64,000 nt of DNA from Mycolicibacterium rhodesiae JS60. Lineage in GTDB: Bacteria; Actinomycetota; Actinomycetes; Mycobacteriales; Mycobacteriaceae. This document shows positions 9,232 to 20,508 of the stretch, one piece after another. The stretch lies in contig AGIQ01000001.1 in the NCBI GenBank assembly GCA_000230935.2, positions 682,001 to 746,000 on the forward strand, read 5' to 3'. Each line of letters opens with the position of its first letter. The first letter of the stretch is position 1. The notes under the pieces are model-generated. The model worked only from the letters and a program-made list of their open reading frames with translations, made no database searches and was not told where the DNA came from. The translations under genes were made by a program, and so were the position numbers.

Positions 9232-10068
9232 GTGGGTTCTCAGGAAAAGAGGCGTGAGCCACCGCCGCTCCCAGAGCCGTTGACGCCGTTGATCGATGCC
9301 CACACCCACCTGGACGCCTGCGGCGCACGCGACGCTGACGATGTCCGCGCGATCCTGGACCGCGCGCAGGCCGCGGGCGTGGTGGCGGTGGTGACGATCG
9401 CCGACGACCTTGATGCCGCCCGCTGGGCCGCCGAGGCCGCCACCTGGGACCCGCGGGTCTACGCCGCGGTCGCCTTGCACCCGACCCGCGCAGACGCGCT
9501 GGGCGACGACGCCCGCGGCGAACTCGAAGCGCTGGCCTCCCACGGCCGGGTGGTCGCGGTCGGGGAGACCGGCATGGACCTGTACTGGCCGGGCAGGCTC
9601 GACGGGTGTGCCGGCCCTTCGGCTCAGCGGGAAGCGTTCGCCTGGCATATCGACCTGGCCAAGCGGACCGGCAAGCCGCTGATGATCCACAACCGCGACG
9701 CCGACGCCGAGGTACTCGACGTGCTGCGCGCCGAGGGTGCGCCGGACACGGTCATCTTCCACTGTTTCTCTTCGGGTCCCGAGATGGCCCGCACCTGCGT
9801 CGAGGCCGGTTGGGTGCTCAGCCTGTCCGGCACGGTCAGCTTCAAGAACGCCCGTGACCTGCGGGAGGCGGCGACGTTGATCCCGCCGGAGCAGCTGCTG
9901 GTCGAGACCGACGCCCCGTTTCTGACCCCGCATCCCTACCGCGGGGCGCCAAACGAGCCGTATTGCCTGCCCTACACCGTGCGGGCGCTGGCCGACGTCG
10001 TCGGCCGGCCGGCGGAATTGCTGGCAGAGCAGTCATCGGCGACCGCGCAGCGGGTCTACGGTCTCTAA
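9232..10068 (+). CDS. tatD: TatD-family metal-dependent hydrolase/DNase
   Basis: 278 residues of the amidohydrolase superfamily TIM barrel. The metal-binding DAHTHLD (near residue 20), [30 protein letters not shown] and [17 protein letters not shown] are all visible in family order. TatD proteins are magnesium-dependent 3'-5' exonucleases or D-aminoacyl-related hydrolases; the exact cellular substrate is uncertain. The GTG at 9232 gives a longer N-terminus than the M. tuberculosis protein Rv1008, with a proline-rich stretch before the barrel. Divergent from metG and upstream of rpfB. Confidence 0.9.
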   Translation: MGSQEKRREPPPLPEPLTPLIDAHTHLDACGARDADDVRAILDRAQAAGVVAVVTIADDLDAARWAAEAATWDPRVYAAVALHPTRADALGDDARGELEALASHGRVVAVGETGMDLYWPGRLDGCAGPSAQREAFAWHIDLAKRTGKPLMIHNRDADAEVLDVLRAEGAPDTVIFHCFSSGPEMARTCVEAGWVLSLSGTVSFKNARDLREAATLIPPEQLLVETDAPFLTPHPYRGAPNEPYCLPYTVRALADVVGRPAELLAEQSSATAQRVYGL

Positions 10069-10095
10069 GGGTCTGTTGAGAGCCGCGAGCCCGGG

Positions 10096-10125
10096 TTGCT
10101 CCGGTCCGGTCTGGTTCGTTACCGT
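10096..10125 (+). promoter_or_regulatory. Candidate promoter for rpfB
   Basis: TTGCTC, 18 bp, TACCGT fits a sigma-A-type -35 and the mycobacterial TANNNT -10. A transcript from it would have a leader of about 60 nt that contains the hairpin at 10138-10167. Confidence 0.45.
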
Positions 10126-10137
10126 CTTGTGATCAAA

Positions 10138-10167
10138 GGGGGCCACCGTTGGCCCCTTATTTCATTT
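10138..10167 (+). terminator. Hairpin with T-rich tail in the rpfB leader (attenuator or tatD terminator)
   Basis: GGGGCCA (10139-10145), loop CCGT, TGGCCCC (10150-10156), then a T-rich run (7 T in 11 bases). This is a classic intrinsic terminator, rare in this GC-rich genome. It sits 22 bp before the rpfB start and downstream of the likely rpfB promoter, so it could act as a conditional attenuator. An RNA switch in the rpfB leader has been reported in M. tuberculosis (from memory). Confidence 0.7.
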
Positions 10168-10169
10168 AG

Positions 10170-12210
<2,041 letters not shown>

Positions 12211-12223
<13 letters not shown>

Positions 12224-13026
12224 GCGCTTCGGCGCACGGTCTCGCGGATCTGGTGCACCATCTCGGTGCATGACGGGTATCTGCGGTCCGGGTCTTTGGC
12301 GATGGCCCGTGCCAGGATCGTGTCGAATGACCTTGTCAGCCAAGAGATGTGCCGTGACATCTCCGGTGGCGGTAAATGCAGGTGTGCATCGATCAGCGAC
12401 ACCGGATCGTCGGCGGTGAACGGCGGTGCACCGGTGAGCAATTCCAGTGCGGTGCAGGCGAGGGCGTATTCGTCGGTCGCGGCCTGGGGCAGGCGTCCCT
12501 GCAGGAGCTCGGGTGCCGCATAGGGCAGCGACGCCATCACCTGGGCGGGGCGATGCCAGACGTCCTCGGCGAGTACATGCGCGACACCGAAGTCGATCAG
12601 CACTGCACCGTGCTTCGAAAAGTCTTGATGGACAAGAATATTCGCGGGCTTGACGTCGCTGTGTACGACGCCGTCGTGATGGGCGTGATCGAGTGCGGCG
12701 GCGATCTGACCGAGTGCATCGAGCTTGTCGTCCAGAGACGCAAGCCGGGTCGCATTGCCGCCGTCGACGTATTGCATTGTCATCCAGTGCTCGCCATGGT
12801 CGTAGACGGTCACGATGTGGCGGTGCCGCAGCCGATCTGCGATGCGGTACTCCCGGGCCAGCCGGGCGGTGCCCGCGTGATCGCGGTGCTGCTCGTCGAG
12901 CACCTTCAGCGCGACGACCGGATGCCGCTGACCCGCTCCGCGGGCGAGGTAGACCACCGCCTGGCCGCCACGGCCCAGCACGCTGTCGACCGCATAGCCC
13001 GCGAACGTCTGCCCGGGATGAACCAC
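12211..13026 (-). CDS. Soluble single-domain Ser/Thr protein kinase
   Basis: 271 residues comprising only a Hanks-type kinase domain, with no membrane segment, PASTA repeat or other sensor. Visible: glycine loop GRGGQAVV (18-25), ATP lysine Lys41 (VALKVL), catalytic loop [10 protein letters not shown] (122-131) and DFG at 145-147, then the APE motif (APEL, about 171-174). The Arg before the catalytic Asp124 is replaced by Ser, making this a non-RD kinase that may not need activation-loop phosphorylation. It lies on the opposite strand between rsmA and ispE; M. tuberculosis has no kinase at this point. GTG start at 13026. Substrates are unknown. Confidence 0.88.
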
Positions 13027-13094
13027 GCTTAGACCCTAGATTCGCTGACCGGCGACCGACCGGGGAATCGCGTGAGGCGCGATAGTCTCGTCCG

Positions 13095-14039
13095 GTGCCC
13101 CCGTCCAACGGCTCCATCGCGTCCGAATGGGTGCCGACCGGGTCGGTCACCGTACGTGTGCCGGGCAAGGTGAACCTCTATCTGGAGGTCGGCGACCGCC
13201 GGGACGACGGCTACCACGAACTCGTCACCGTCTTCCACGCCGTTTCACTGGTGGACGAGGTGACGGTGCGCAACGCCGACGTCCTGTCCCTGCGGGTCGT
13301 GGGCGAGGGCGCCGACGATCTGCCCGTCGACGAGCGCAATATCGCCTGGCAGGCGGCCGAGCTGATGGCCGAACACGTCGGGCGGGCGCCCGATGTGGAG
13401 ATCACGATCGAGAAGTCCATCCCGGTGGCCGGTGGCATGGCCGGTGGCAGCGCCAACGCCGCGGCCGTCCTCGTCGCCATGAACAACCTCTGGGAGCTGG
13501 GCGTGCCGCGCCGCGATCTGCACGCGCTGGCCGCGCAGCTGGGCAGCGACGTCCCCTTTGCGTTGCATGGCGGTACCGCGCTGGGTACCGGCCGGGGCGA
13601 GGAGCTGGCGACGGTCTTGGCCCGCAACACGTTTCACTGGGTGCTGGCGTTCGGGCAGGGCGGCTTGTCGACGGCCGCCGTCTACGGCGAGATCGACCGG
13701 CTGCGCGAGAGCGGGGATCCGCCTCGGCTCAGCGATCCCGAGCCGCTTCTGGGTGCTCTAGCAAGCGGTAGCCCCCGCGAGCTGGCGGCGCTGCTGGGCA
13801 ACGATCTTCAAGCGGCCGCGTTGAGTCTCAACCCCGGTCTTCGTCGGACTCTGCGGGCCGGAGCCGAGGCGGGCGCGCTGGCAGGCATTGTGTCCGGATC
13901 GGGTCCGACCTGCGCGTTTCTGTGCGAATCGGCGGCCGCGGCAGTGGATGTCGGCACCGAATTGGCCGGGGCGGACGTGTGCCGCACCGTGCGGGTGGCC
14001 AGCGGTCCGGTCCACGGCGCCCGCGTCGTTTCCAGTTGA
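13095..14039 (+). CDS. ispE: 4-diphosphocytidyl-2-C-methyl-D-erythritol kinase
   Basis: 314 residues, GHMP kinase of the MEP isoprenoid pathway; phosphorylates CDP-ME at the 2-position. Motif 1 [11 protein letters not shown], motif 2 [19 protein letters not shown] (the ATP glycine-rich loop) and motif 3 [13 protein letters not shown] are all intact. In M. tuberculosis this gene follows rsmA directly; here the kinase gene intervenes on the other strand. GTG start at 13095; a later start near GSVTVRVPG would also leave the fold intact. It probably has its own promoter within the 68-bp gap shared with the divergent kinase. Confidence 0.95.
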   Translation: MPPSNGSIASEWVPTGSVTVRVPGKVNLYLEVGDRRDDGYHELVTVFHAVSLVDEVTVRNADVLSLRVVGEGADDLPVDERNIAWQAAELMAEHVGRAPDVEITIEKSIPVAGGMAGGSANAAAVLVAMNNLWELGVPRRDLHALAAQLGSDVPFALHGGTALGTGRGEELATVLARNTFHWVLAFGQGGLSTAAVYGEIDRLRESGDPPRLSDPEPLLGALASGSPRELAALLGNDLQAAALSLNPGLRRTLRAGAEAGALAGIVSGSGPTCAFLCESAAAAVDVGTELAGADVCRTVRVASGPVHGARVVSS

Positions 14040-14086
14040 GTCACCACCTATTCAACTGTGACGCGCTTCTCATTACCCTCGAAAAC

Positions 14087-14115
14087 TTGGCAGTAACTTA
14101 AGGGAAGTTTAAGAT
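14087..14115 (+). promoter_or_regulatory. Strong sigma-A-type promoter for the pks16-like gene
   Basis: TTGGCA-N17-TAAGAT, near-ideal housekeeping spacing and hexamers, unusual for a mycobacterial promoter. The predicted start near 14122 gives a leader of about 220 nt before the coding region. Nothing else recognisable is in the 305-bp gap 14040-14344; a 74-codon open frame there looks random. Confidence 0.65.
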
Positions 14116-14344
14116 GATCCGCGGTGATGACTAGCGGCCTGGCACTGCATATGTGCGAGTCGCCCACCCCGATCCGGGGCGGGCGGCAGTCCGGTGGAAC
14201 TGGGGTTTGTTCCGCACCATCACCATTTCGAGACCGAACCGCTCCCCAGTCGTACCAGCGTGCCTTCTATGCACCGCGTCGCGGCAGGTGGAGCATGAAT
14301 TCAACGTCGCTGATCACCCAGCTCCCGTTGCCGAGGAGGTCGTC

Positions 14345-15979
14345 GTGAGCCGCTTCACCGACAAGATGTTCCACAGTGCCTTGACCAGCAGTAAGGGCAT
14401 GGTCACTGGGGAGCCGACTGAGCCGGTCCGGCACACGTGGTGGGAGGTGCACGAACGTGCGCGTCGTATCGCGGGTGGCCTGGAGGCCGCGGGGATCGGC
14501 CTCGGCGACGCCGTCGGCGTCCTGGCCGGTGCGCCGGTGGAGATCGCGCCGACCGCGCAGGGGCTGTGGATGCGCGGCGCCAGCCTGACGATGCTGCACC
14601 AGCCCACGCCCCGCACCGACCTGGAGCAGTGGGCCAAGGACACCGCCACCGTCATCGACATGATCGAGGCCAAGGCCGTCGTCGTCTCCGACCCGTTCCT
14701 CGTCGCCATTCCGGTGCTCGAGGAGCGCGGCGTCAAGGTGCTGACCGTCGAAGCGCTGCTGGCGGCAGAGCCGATCGACCCGGTCGAGACCTCCGAAGAC
14801 GATGTCGCCCTGATGCAGCTGACGTCCGGGTCGACCGGGTCTCCCAAGGCCGTGGTGATCACCCACCGCAACATCCACTCCAACGCCGAGGCGATGTTCA
14901 TCGGCGCCAAGTACGACATCGAGAACGACGTCATGGTCAGCTGGCTGCCCTGTTTCCATGACATGGGCATGGTCGGCTTCCTGACGATCCCGATGTACTT
15001 CGGGGCCGAGCTGGTCAAGGTCACCCCGATGGACTTCCTGCGCGACACGCTGCTGTGGGCCAAGCTCATCGACAAGTACAAGGGCACCATGACCGCGGCG
15101 CCGAACTTCGCCTACGCGCTGTTCGCCAAGCGCCTGCGCCGCCAGGCCAAGCCTGGCGAGTTCGACCTGTCCACCCTGCGGTTCGCCCTCTCCGGGGCCG
15201 AGCCGGTGGAGCCCGCCGACGTCGAAGACCTGCTGGACGCCGGTAAGCCGTTCGGGCTGCGGGAATCGGCGATCCTGCCGGCCTACGGCATGGCCGAGAC
15301 GACGCTGGCGGTGTCCTTCTCCGAATGCGACGCCGGCCTGGTGGTCGACGAGGTCGACGCCGACCTGCTGGCTGCGCTGCGCCGCGCGGTGCCCGCGTCC
15401 AAGGGCAACACCCGTCGCCTGGCCACGCTGGGCCCGCTGCTGACCGACCTTCAGGCGCGCATCGTCGACGAGGACGGCAACGTGCTGCCGGCGCGCGGCG
15501 TGGGCATCATCGAGCTGCGCGGTGAGTCGCTGACCCCGGGCTACATCACCATGGGTGGCTTCGTGCCCGCCCAGGACGAAAACGGTTGGTACGACACCGG
15601 TGATCTCGGCTACCTGCTGGAGAACGGCCACGTCGTGGTGTGCGGTCGGGTGAAGGACGTCATCATCATGGCCGGGCGCAACATCTACCCGACTGACATC
15701 GAGCGGGCGGCCAGCCGTGTCGAAGGGGTGCGCCCCGGATGCGCGGTCGCCGTGCGGCTCGACGCCGGCCACTCCCGCGAGACCTTCGCGGTGGCGGTCG
15801 AATCCAACGCCTGGCAGGACCCGGCCGCAGTGCGTCGCATCGAGCACGAGGTCGCCCACGAGGTGGTCGCCGAGGTCGATGTGCGCCCGCGCAATGTCGT
15901 GGTCCTCGGGCCCGGCACGATTCCGAAGACCCCGTCGGGCAAGCTGCGCCGCGCGAACTCGGTGGCGCTGGTCACCTAA
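14345..15979 (+). CDS. pks16: Acyl-CoA/acyl-AMP synthetase (FadD-like), Pks16
   Basis: 544 residues, the same length as Rv1013 (pks16). An ANL-superfamily adenylating enzyme that activates fatty acids as acyl-adenylates for CoA or carrier-protein ligation. P-loop-like [50 protein letters not shown] and the C-terminal catalytic lysine region TPSGKLRR are present. Despite the historical name it has no ketosynthase domain. The GTG at 14345 (MSRFTDKMF) is chosen because GAGGAGG lies about 7 nt upstream and it fits the family N-terminus; the frame stays open 64 codons upstream without similarity. Confidence 0.92.
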   Translation: MSRFTDKMFHSALTSSKGMVTGEPTEPVRHTWWEVHERARRIAGGLEAAGIGLGDAVGVLAGAPVEIAPTAQGLWMRGASLTMLHQPTPRTDLEQWAKDTATVIDMIEAKAVVVSDPFLVAIPVLEERGVKVLTVEALLAAEPIDPVETSEDDVALMQLTSGSTGSPKAVVITHRNIHSNAEAMFIGAKYDIENDVMVSWLPCFHDMGMVGFLTIPMYFGAELVKVTPMDFLRDTLLWAKLIDKYKGTMTAAPNFAYALFAKRLRRQAKPGEFDLSTLRFALSGAEPVEPADVEDLLDAGKPFGLRESAILPAYGMAETTLAVSFSECDAGLVVDEVDADLLAALRRAVPASKGNTRRLATLGPLLTDLQARIVDEDGNVLPARGVGIIELRGESLTPGYITMGGFVPAQDENGWYDTGDLGYLLENGHVVVCGRVKDVIIMAGRNIYPTDIERAASRVEGVRPGCAVAVRLDAGHSRETFAVAVESNAWQDPAAVRRIEHEVAHEVVAEVDVRPRNVVVLGPGTIPKTPSGKLRRANSVALVT

Positions 15980-15994
15980 GATCCGGCGCGGTAT

Positions 15995-16007
15995 CCCCGA
16001 TTCGGGG
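15995..16007 (+). terminator. Short hairpin after pks16
   Basis: CCCCG-ATT-CGGGG, 5-bp stem, starts 16 bp past the stop and lacks a T-run. A weak candidate terminator. Confidence 0.3.
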
Positions 16008-16020
16008 CTATCGGCGACAC

Positions 16021-16044
16021 CTGAGTCTGCTGTACTGTACTCAG
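16021..16044. promoter_or_regulatory. Inverted repeat and leaderless promoter before the 4Fe-4S gene
   Basis: CTGAGT (16021-16026) and ACTCAG (16039-16044) form a 6-bp inverted repeat with a 12-bp spacer. It encloses TACTGT (16033-16038), a TANNNT -10 that would place the transcript start at or next to the ATG at 16047. No Shine-Dalgarno is visible, consistent with a leaderless mRNA and an operator over the -10. Confidence 0.4.
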
Positions 16045-16046
16045 CT

Positions 16047-17072
16047 ATGAACCTGCCGCCGCGATTGGCCGAACACCCGACCGTACAGGCCGTTCGTGCC
16101 CGCCAGCGCCCTGAGCCGGCGCCGGTGATCGACGCGGAATGGCTCCGGGAGATCTGCCTGGAGGCGGGCGCTGACGATGTGGCGTTCGCCAGTGTCGACA
16201 ATCCCGACTTGGCCAGCGAACGGGCCGATGTCGAGGCGGCGCTGCCGGGGGCCCGCAGTTACATCTCCCTGGTGGTGCAGATGAACCGCGACAACGTGCG
16301 GTCGGTCGCCCGCAGCGTGGCCAACCAGGAATTCCACCGCAGCGGCGAGGTGCTCAACGAGGCTGCACACAAGATCACCCGCGTGTTACAGGAACGCGGT
16401 TATCGCGCGCTGAATCCCTCTGCCACCTTCCCGATGGAAATGGACCGCTATCCGGGCCGGATCTGGGTGCTCGCGCTCAAGCCCCTCGCGGTCGCCGCCG
16501 GCCTCGGCGTGATGGGGATCCACCGCAACGTGATCCACCCGAAGTTCGGCAATTTCATCCTGCTGGGCAGCGTTATCATCGACGCTGAGATAAGCAGTCA
16601 CGGTGCCCCCCTGGACTATTCGCCCTGTGTGGAATGCAAGCTCTGTGTCGCGGCCTGCCCGGTCGGAGCCATCAAGAAGGACGGCGACTTCGACTTCATC
16701 GCCTGTTCGGTACACAACTACCGCGAGTTCATGGGCGGGTTCACCGCCTGGGCGCAGACGATCGCCGACAGTGAGAATGCCGCTGACTTCCGTTCCCGCG
16801 TCACCGATTCGGAGAATGCGTCGATGTGGCAGAGCCTCTCCTTCAAGGCCAACTACAAGGCCGCCTACTGCATGGCGGTCTGTCCGGCCGGCGAGGATGT
16901 CATCGAGCCCTACCTTGAAGACCGCAAGGGATTCATGGATCTCGTGCTGAAACCGCTCCAGCAGAAATCGGAAACCCTGTACGTGCTGCCGAATTCAGCC
17001 GCCAAGGCGCACGCCGAGAAGCGCTTCCCGCACAAGCCGACCAAGGTCGTCGACCCCGGCGTGCGCCGCTGA
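16047..17072 (+). CDS. 4Fe-4S reductive-dehalogenase/QueG-like iron-sulfur protein
   Basis: 341 residues. A ferredoxin-type cluster site is clear: Cys194, 197, 200 and 204 in CVECKLCVAACP. A second group comprises Cys220 and CMAVCP further on, as in two-cluster epoxyqueuosine-reductase-like and reductive-dehalogenase-like proteins. The N-terminal region (about 40-190) resembles the nitroreductase-like cap of that superfamily. No Tat signal is present, so it is probably cytoplasmic. QueG itself belongs to queuosine synthesis, and no other que gene is nearby, so tRNA modification is not claimed. It follows pks16 and precedes a DUF998 gene by 18 bp. Confidence 0.75.
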   Translation: MNLPPRLAEHPTVQAVRARQRPEPAPVIDAEWLREICLEAGADDVAFASVDNPDLASERADVEAALPGARSYISLVVQMNRDNVRSVARSVANQEFHRSGEVLNEAAHKITRVLQERGYRALNPSATFPMEMDRYPGRIWVLALKPLAVAAGLGVMGIHRNVIHPKFGNFILLGSVIIDAEISSHGAPLDYSPCVECKLCVAACPVGAIKKDGDFDFIACSVHNYREFMGGFTAWAQTIADSENAADFRSRVTDSENASMWQSLSFKANYKAAYCMAVCPAGEDVIEPYLEDRKGFMDLVLKPLQQKSETLYVLPNSAAKAHAEKRFPHKPTKVVDPGVRR

Positions 17073-17090
17073 CACGCGTAGGCTGGGCCG

Positions 17091-17747
17091 ATGGCACGCG
17101 CGCTCGGCTGGGTCGGTGTGTTCGGTGCGGCACTGGCGATGGTCCTGGTGCTCGGCCTCGATCTCACGCTCGGCGGCCGGGCGCACCGTCGGGGCGGTGA
17201 GCTCCGCGGGGCCACGATCTCCGAATATGTTTACACCCCGGGCAGTTGGGCTTTCGTCGTCGCGGTGCTGATGCTGGCCGGTACGTCGGCAGCCCTGTTG
17301 TACGGCCTGATCCGGGCCGGACGCGTGCGTTCGCTGTCGCCCGGTTCGGTGTTGATGACACTGTGGATCGTGGGCCTCGTCGCCGTTGTGGCGTTTCCCA
17401 AGCACAACTGGGTCACCGGGCCGAGTCTTTCCGGCACCGTGCACCGGTACGCCACCCTGGTCGCGTTCGTCGCGCTACCGATCGCGGTGTTGCTGATCGC
17501 CAATGGCCGTGACACCGCCGCGCGGGCGGCACGATGGCTTGCCCTTATCGGAATCGGTTGGCTGACAGTGTTGTTCGGGGCCATTGCGGTCGGCATGGTG
17601 ACCGGTCAACGATGGTGGATGTTGATTCCGCTGGGTTTGGTGGAACGGGGGATCGCGGGTTTCGAGGTGGCCGCGCTGATCGCGCTGGGGGTGTGGCTGG
17701 CACGCGGCGAAGGTGCTGTGCTCGGCATCGCGTCGAGAGCGTCGTAG
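17091..17747 (+). CDS. DUF998-type membrane protein
   Basis: 218 residues with about six hydrophobic helices (near 5-25, 50-72, 85-105, 123-140, 150-170, 180-200) and the YVYTPGSWAF and FPKHNW segments seen in DUF998 proteins. Function unknown. It follows the iron-sulfur gene by 18 bp and may be co-transcribed with it. Its 3' end runs 142 bp antisense into the convergent DUF6611-like gene, an unusually long overlap, so one of the two ends may be mis-set. Confidence 0.72.
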   Translation: MARALGWVGVFGAALAMVLVLGLDLTLGGRAHRRGGELRGATISEYVYTPGSWAFVVAVLMLAGTSAALLYGLIRAGRVRSLSPGSVLMTLWIVGLVAVVAFPKHNWVTGPSLSGTVHRYATLVAFVALPIAVLLIANGRDTAARAARWLALIGIGWLTVLFGAIAVGMVTGQRWWMLIPLGLVERGIAGFEVAALIALGVWLARGEGAVLGIASRAS

Positions 17748-18085
17748 ACCTGCCACCACCGCGCCTCGTGCTGTGATGCGGAGACGGCGCACAGTGTGCG
17801 CACCCGCATCCGGGTCTCGCCGGCCAGCGCGAACGTCAACGCGCCCACGGCGATGTAGATCATCGAGCCGGCGATCAGCGCTGTCTCGGGCATGCCGGAC
17901 AGCTCGCCGCCGATCTGCAGTCCCAGCCACAACGCCGCGCCCCACAGCGGCCAGCCCCGCCACAGTCGCAGTATCCGCCGTTCGCCGACGGTCATACCGG
18001 GCGGGAACACCACCAGCCGGTAGCGGGCAACACCATAACGCGCCGGGTAGGCGGCGAAGGAACCCCAAACACGGGAAGTACTCAC
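17606..18085 (-). CDS. DUF6611-like mycobacterial membrane protein
   Basis: 159 residues from a GTG. The first about 110 match a mycobacterial family with WGSFAAYPARYGVARYRLVV, then MTVGERRILRLWRGWPLWG and two hydrophobic segments, ending in RWWQVYDAL. After that motif, where relatives stop, this frame continues about 45 Ser/Pro-rich residues antisense to the DUF998 gene. The tail is probably read-through after loss of the original stop or a small indel. Function unknown. Confidence 0.6.
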   Translation of the reverse strand: MSTSRVWGSFAAYPARYGVARYRLVVFPPGMTVGERRILRLWRGWPLWGAALWLGLQIGGELSGMPETALIAGSMIYIAVGALTFALAGETRMRVRTLCAVSASQHEARWWQVYDALDAMPSTAPSPRASHTPSAISAATSKPAIPRSTKPSGINIHHR

Positions 18086-18170
18086 GCATTCCGGTCTACG
18101 TCAGTCCCGCCCAACGGTCGGCGATCTCTACGGAATCCTGACATCGCGGCGGCGAATCCTTACGACGTCT

Positions 18171-18746
18171 TCACCAGGCGTGTACCTGATTCTGGGCGGT
18201 CTCCAGGCCGACCTCGATCAGCAGCTCGGTCGCGTCGGCCGCCTGCTCGCAGATCGCGGGCACCTCCGGGCGTTCGGCGGCGCTGAAAGTCTCCAGCACA
18301 TACGCCGCCGGATCCTTGCGCCCCGGTGGGCGCCCGACCCCGATCCGAACCCGCTGAAAGTTCTTGGTACCCAGCGAACTGGCCACCGAGCGCAGTCCGT
18401 TGTGGCCACCCTCGCCGCCACCGAGCTTCAGCCGGATGCGGCCGAAGTCGATGTCGAGCTCGTCATGGATGACGATCAGGTCGGTCGGCATCACCGAGTA
18501 GAACTTCGCCAACGGACCGACCTGTCGCCCCGACTCGTTCATGTAGGTGCGCGGTTTGGCCAGCACGACGGGGCGATGGCCGAGCCGTCCGGTCACGATC
18601 TCCGCGCCAGAACGCTTGTGCACCTTGAACTGTCCGCCCATGCGGGCGGCCAGCACGTCGGCCACCATGAAACCGAGGTTGTGCCGGGTCTTGGCGTATT
18701 GCGGACCCGGGTTGCCGAGGCCGACAACCAGCAGGGGTTCGGCCAC
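18171..18746 (-). CDS. pth: Peptidyl-tRNA hydrolase
   Basis: 191 residues. Releases peptides from drop-off peptidyl-tRNAs so the tRNA can be recycled. Key residues: Asn of GNPGPQY near position 12, catalytic His22 in KTRHNLGF, Asn in TYMNESG, Asp in IHDELD, and [12 protein letters not shown]. Length matches Rv1014c. GTG start at 18746 lies 6 bp after the rplY stop, so the two form an operon, as in other mycobacteria. Confidence 0.95.
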   Translation of the reverse strand: MAEPLLVVGLGNPGPQYAKTRHNLGFMVADVLAARMGGQFKVHKRSGAEIVTGRLGHRPVVLAKPRTYMNESGRQVGPLAKFYSVMPTDLIVIHDELDIDFGRIRLKLGGGEGGHNGLRSVASSLGTKNFQRVRIGVGRPPGRKDPAAYVLETFSAAERPEVPAICEQAADATELLIEVGLETAQNQVHAW

Positions 18747-18752
18747 TGCGGC

Positions 18753-19421
18753 TTACTCGGCCTCGGCCGACTCGCCCTCGCCCGCGGCGCTCTGGGCCGC
18801 TTGGGCCGCGTCGGCGGCCTGCTCCGCGATCGACTCGCCGCCGCCCTCGGACTCCAGGTCCTCGGCAGACGGGGCGGTGACGATGTTGACGATCAGCATG
18901 TCGGGATCGCTGATCAGCGTGACGCCCTTGGGCAGCTCGACCTGGCCGGCGGTGATCTGGGTGCCTTCCTCGGCGCCTTCGATCGACACGGTCAGGTGCT
19001 CCGGGATCGACATGGCTTCGGCCTCGATCTCGATGACGTTGGCGTCCTGGGTGACCAGGGTGCCGGAGGCGGCATCGCCCTCGAGGGTGATGTGAACCTC
19101 GACGGTCACCTTCTCGCCGCGACGGACGACAAGCAGGTCGGCGTGCTGGATATTGCGGCGGATCGGATGCACGGAGAGGGCCTTGGTCAGCGCCAGCTGC
19201 TCCTTGCCGTTGATGTCGAGGACCAGCACCGCGTTGGCGCCGGAGTGACGCAGGACGGCGGCGTAGTCATGAGCGTTGAGTTCGAGGTGCTGCGGCTCGG
19301 CGCCGTGACCGTACAGGACGACGGGAACCTTGCCGTCACGACGGGCCTGGCGCGATGCGCCCTTGCCGGTCTTCTCCCGCACGCTGGCGATGAGATTGTT
19401 GGTGCTGCCCTTTTTGGCCAT
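18753..19421 (-). CDS. rplY: 50S ribosomal protein L25/general stress protein CTC
   Basis: 222 residues. The L25-like 5S rRNA-binding domain (about 1-95, [24 protein letters not shown]) is followed by the TL5/CTC C-terminal beta domain (about 96-185). An Ala/Glu-rich acidic tail ends in [11 protein letters not shown] start at 19421 with AGGAG 9 nt upstream; further upstream frame is not conserved. First gene of the rplY-pth pair. In the 134-bp upstream region TTATCGA occurs twice on the minus strand with a 17-bp period. Confidence 0.95.
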   Translation of the reverse strand: MAKKGSTNNLIASVREKTGKGASRQARRDGKVPVVLYGHGAEPQHLELNAHDYAAVLRHSGANAVLVLDINGKEQLALTKALSVHPIRRNIQHADLLVVRRGEKVTVEVHITLEGDAASGTLVTQDANVIEIEAEAMSIPEHLTVSIEGAEEGTQITAGQVELPKGVTLISDPDMLIVNIVTAPSAEDLESEGGGESIAEQAADAAQAAQSAAGEGESAEAE

Positions 19422-19555
19422 GATTCGGTGCTCCTGGGTTTTCAGTGGTCTTTCGCACGGAGAAGGCAGGCACCGATCGATAAGGTTGCCTCGTCGATAA
19501 CGGTGGCTGGACCACCCTCGCCGTGACGCGGCCACCAGGGTAGCCGACGAGTGTC

Positions 19556-20422
19556 TCAGAGTGGAAATTCGATGGCCGTGAGCTGCTCCGATAGCCTCCA
19601 CAGCGCCTTCGCGGTGCTCTGGTTGCTGGCCAGCGGACTGCGCGGTGACTTCCCGGTCGGACCGCGCACGGCGAATTTGGGGCCGATGAAGCTGTTGCCC
19701 GGCAGGTCCTGGCTGGCCGCATACAGCGTCTGGCGGGCGCCGAAATCGGCGCTGGTGGCGAAGATCGCGTTGCCCGCGTCCCAGACCTTGGTGCCCATCC
19801 GGTTGCCGGTCTGGCCCTGCAGGTTGGTGGCCGAGTAGCCGGGGTGCGCGGCGTGCGACTTGATCGTCGAGCCGGCGGCGTCGAGCCGCTTCTGCAATTC
19901 ACTGGTGAACAGCAGATTGGCCAGTTTGGACTGCCCGTAGGCCAGCCACGCCGAGTACGGCCGGGCCTTCCAGTTGAGGTCCTTGAGGCTGATCTTGCCC
20001 AGCAGGTGCATGATCGAGGACACCGTGACCACCCGCTCGGTCACCTTGGGCAGCAGCAGGTTGGTCAGCGCGAAGTGGCCGAGGTGGTTGGTGCCGATCT
20101 GGCTCTCGAAACCGTCTTTGGTGACGGCGTAGGGCACGGCCATGATGCCGGCGTTGTTGATCAGCACGTCGACGCTGCGCACACCGGAGGCGAACTCTGT
20201 GATCGAGGCCAGGTCCTGCAGATCGAGGCTGCGCACCTCGACGTTGCCGGTCATGGTCGCGGCGGCTTCGGCGCCCTTGGTCTCGTTGCGGCACGCCAGG
20301 ATGACGTGCCCGCCGACGCGGGCAAGCTCGCGCGCGGTGACCAGACCCAACCCGCTGTTGGCTCCGGTGACGATGACGGTACGTCCGGCGAACGACGGCA
20401 AATCCGCAGCGGTCCAACTCAT
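19556..20422 (-). CDS. Short-chain dehydrogenase/reductase
   Basis: 288 residues. The Rossmann signature [12 protein letters not shown], the stabilising NNAGIMA, Ser in VSSIMHLLG and catalytic YGQSK (Tyr and Lys four apart) are in order, as in the retinol-dehydrogenase-like SDR group. NAD(P)-dependent oxidoreduction of an unknown alcohol or carbonyl compound. ATG at 20422; a GTG three codons earlier is possible. A palindromic element separates it from lpqT on the same strand. Confidence 0.88.
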   Translation of the reverse strand: MSWTAADLPSFAGRTVIVTGANSGLGLVTARELARVGGHVILACRNETKGAEAAATMTGNVEVRSLDLQDLASITEFASGVRSVDVLINNAGIMAVPYAVTKDGFESQIGTNHLGHFALTNLLLPKVTERVVTVSSIMHLLGKISLKDLNWKARPYSAWLAYGQSKLANLLFTSELQKRLDAAGSTIKSHAAHPGYSATNLQGQTGNRMGTKVWDAGNAIFATSADFGARQTLYAASQDLPGNSFIGPKFAVRGPTGKSPRSPLASNQSTAKALWRLSEQLTAIEFPL

Positions 20423-20441
20423 GGCGACCACTCTAGTTTTT

Positions 20442-20507
20442 CCCGCGAGCAGACATGAAAGTGCCCGACGCGCCGGAGTCTTCGGCGCGTTGGCGTCTGC
20501 TCGCGGG
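20442..20507. repeat. Long palindromic element (REP-like or bidirectional terminator)
   Basis: Arms CCCGCGAGCAGAC (20442-20454) and GTCTGCTCGCGGG (20495-20507) are perfect 13-bp inverted repeats. They enclose a smaller hairpin (GCGCCG/CGGCGC). The right arm ends one base before the lpqT stop codon. From memory, similar AGCAGAC/GTCTGCT palindromes are scattered between mycobacterial genes, so this may be a dispersed element as well as a terminator for lpqT. Confidence 0.7.
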
Positions 20508-20508
20508 C

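Noticed and set aside
14124..14348. 74-codon frame in the pks16 leader
   Set aside because: No Shine-Dalgarno, composition Arg/Ser/Pro-rich like random GC DNA, and it ends inside the pks16 start region.
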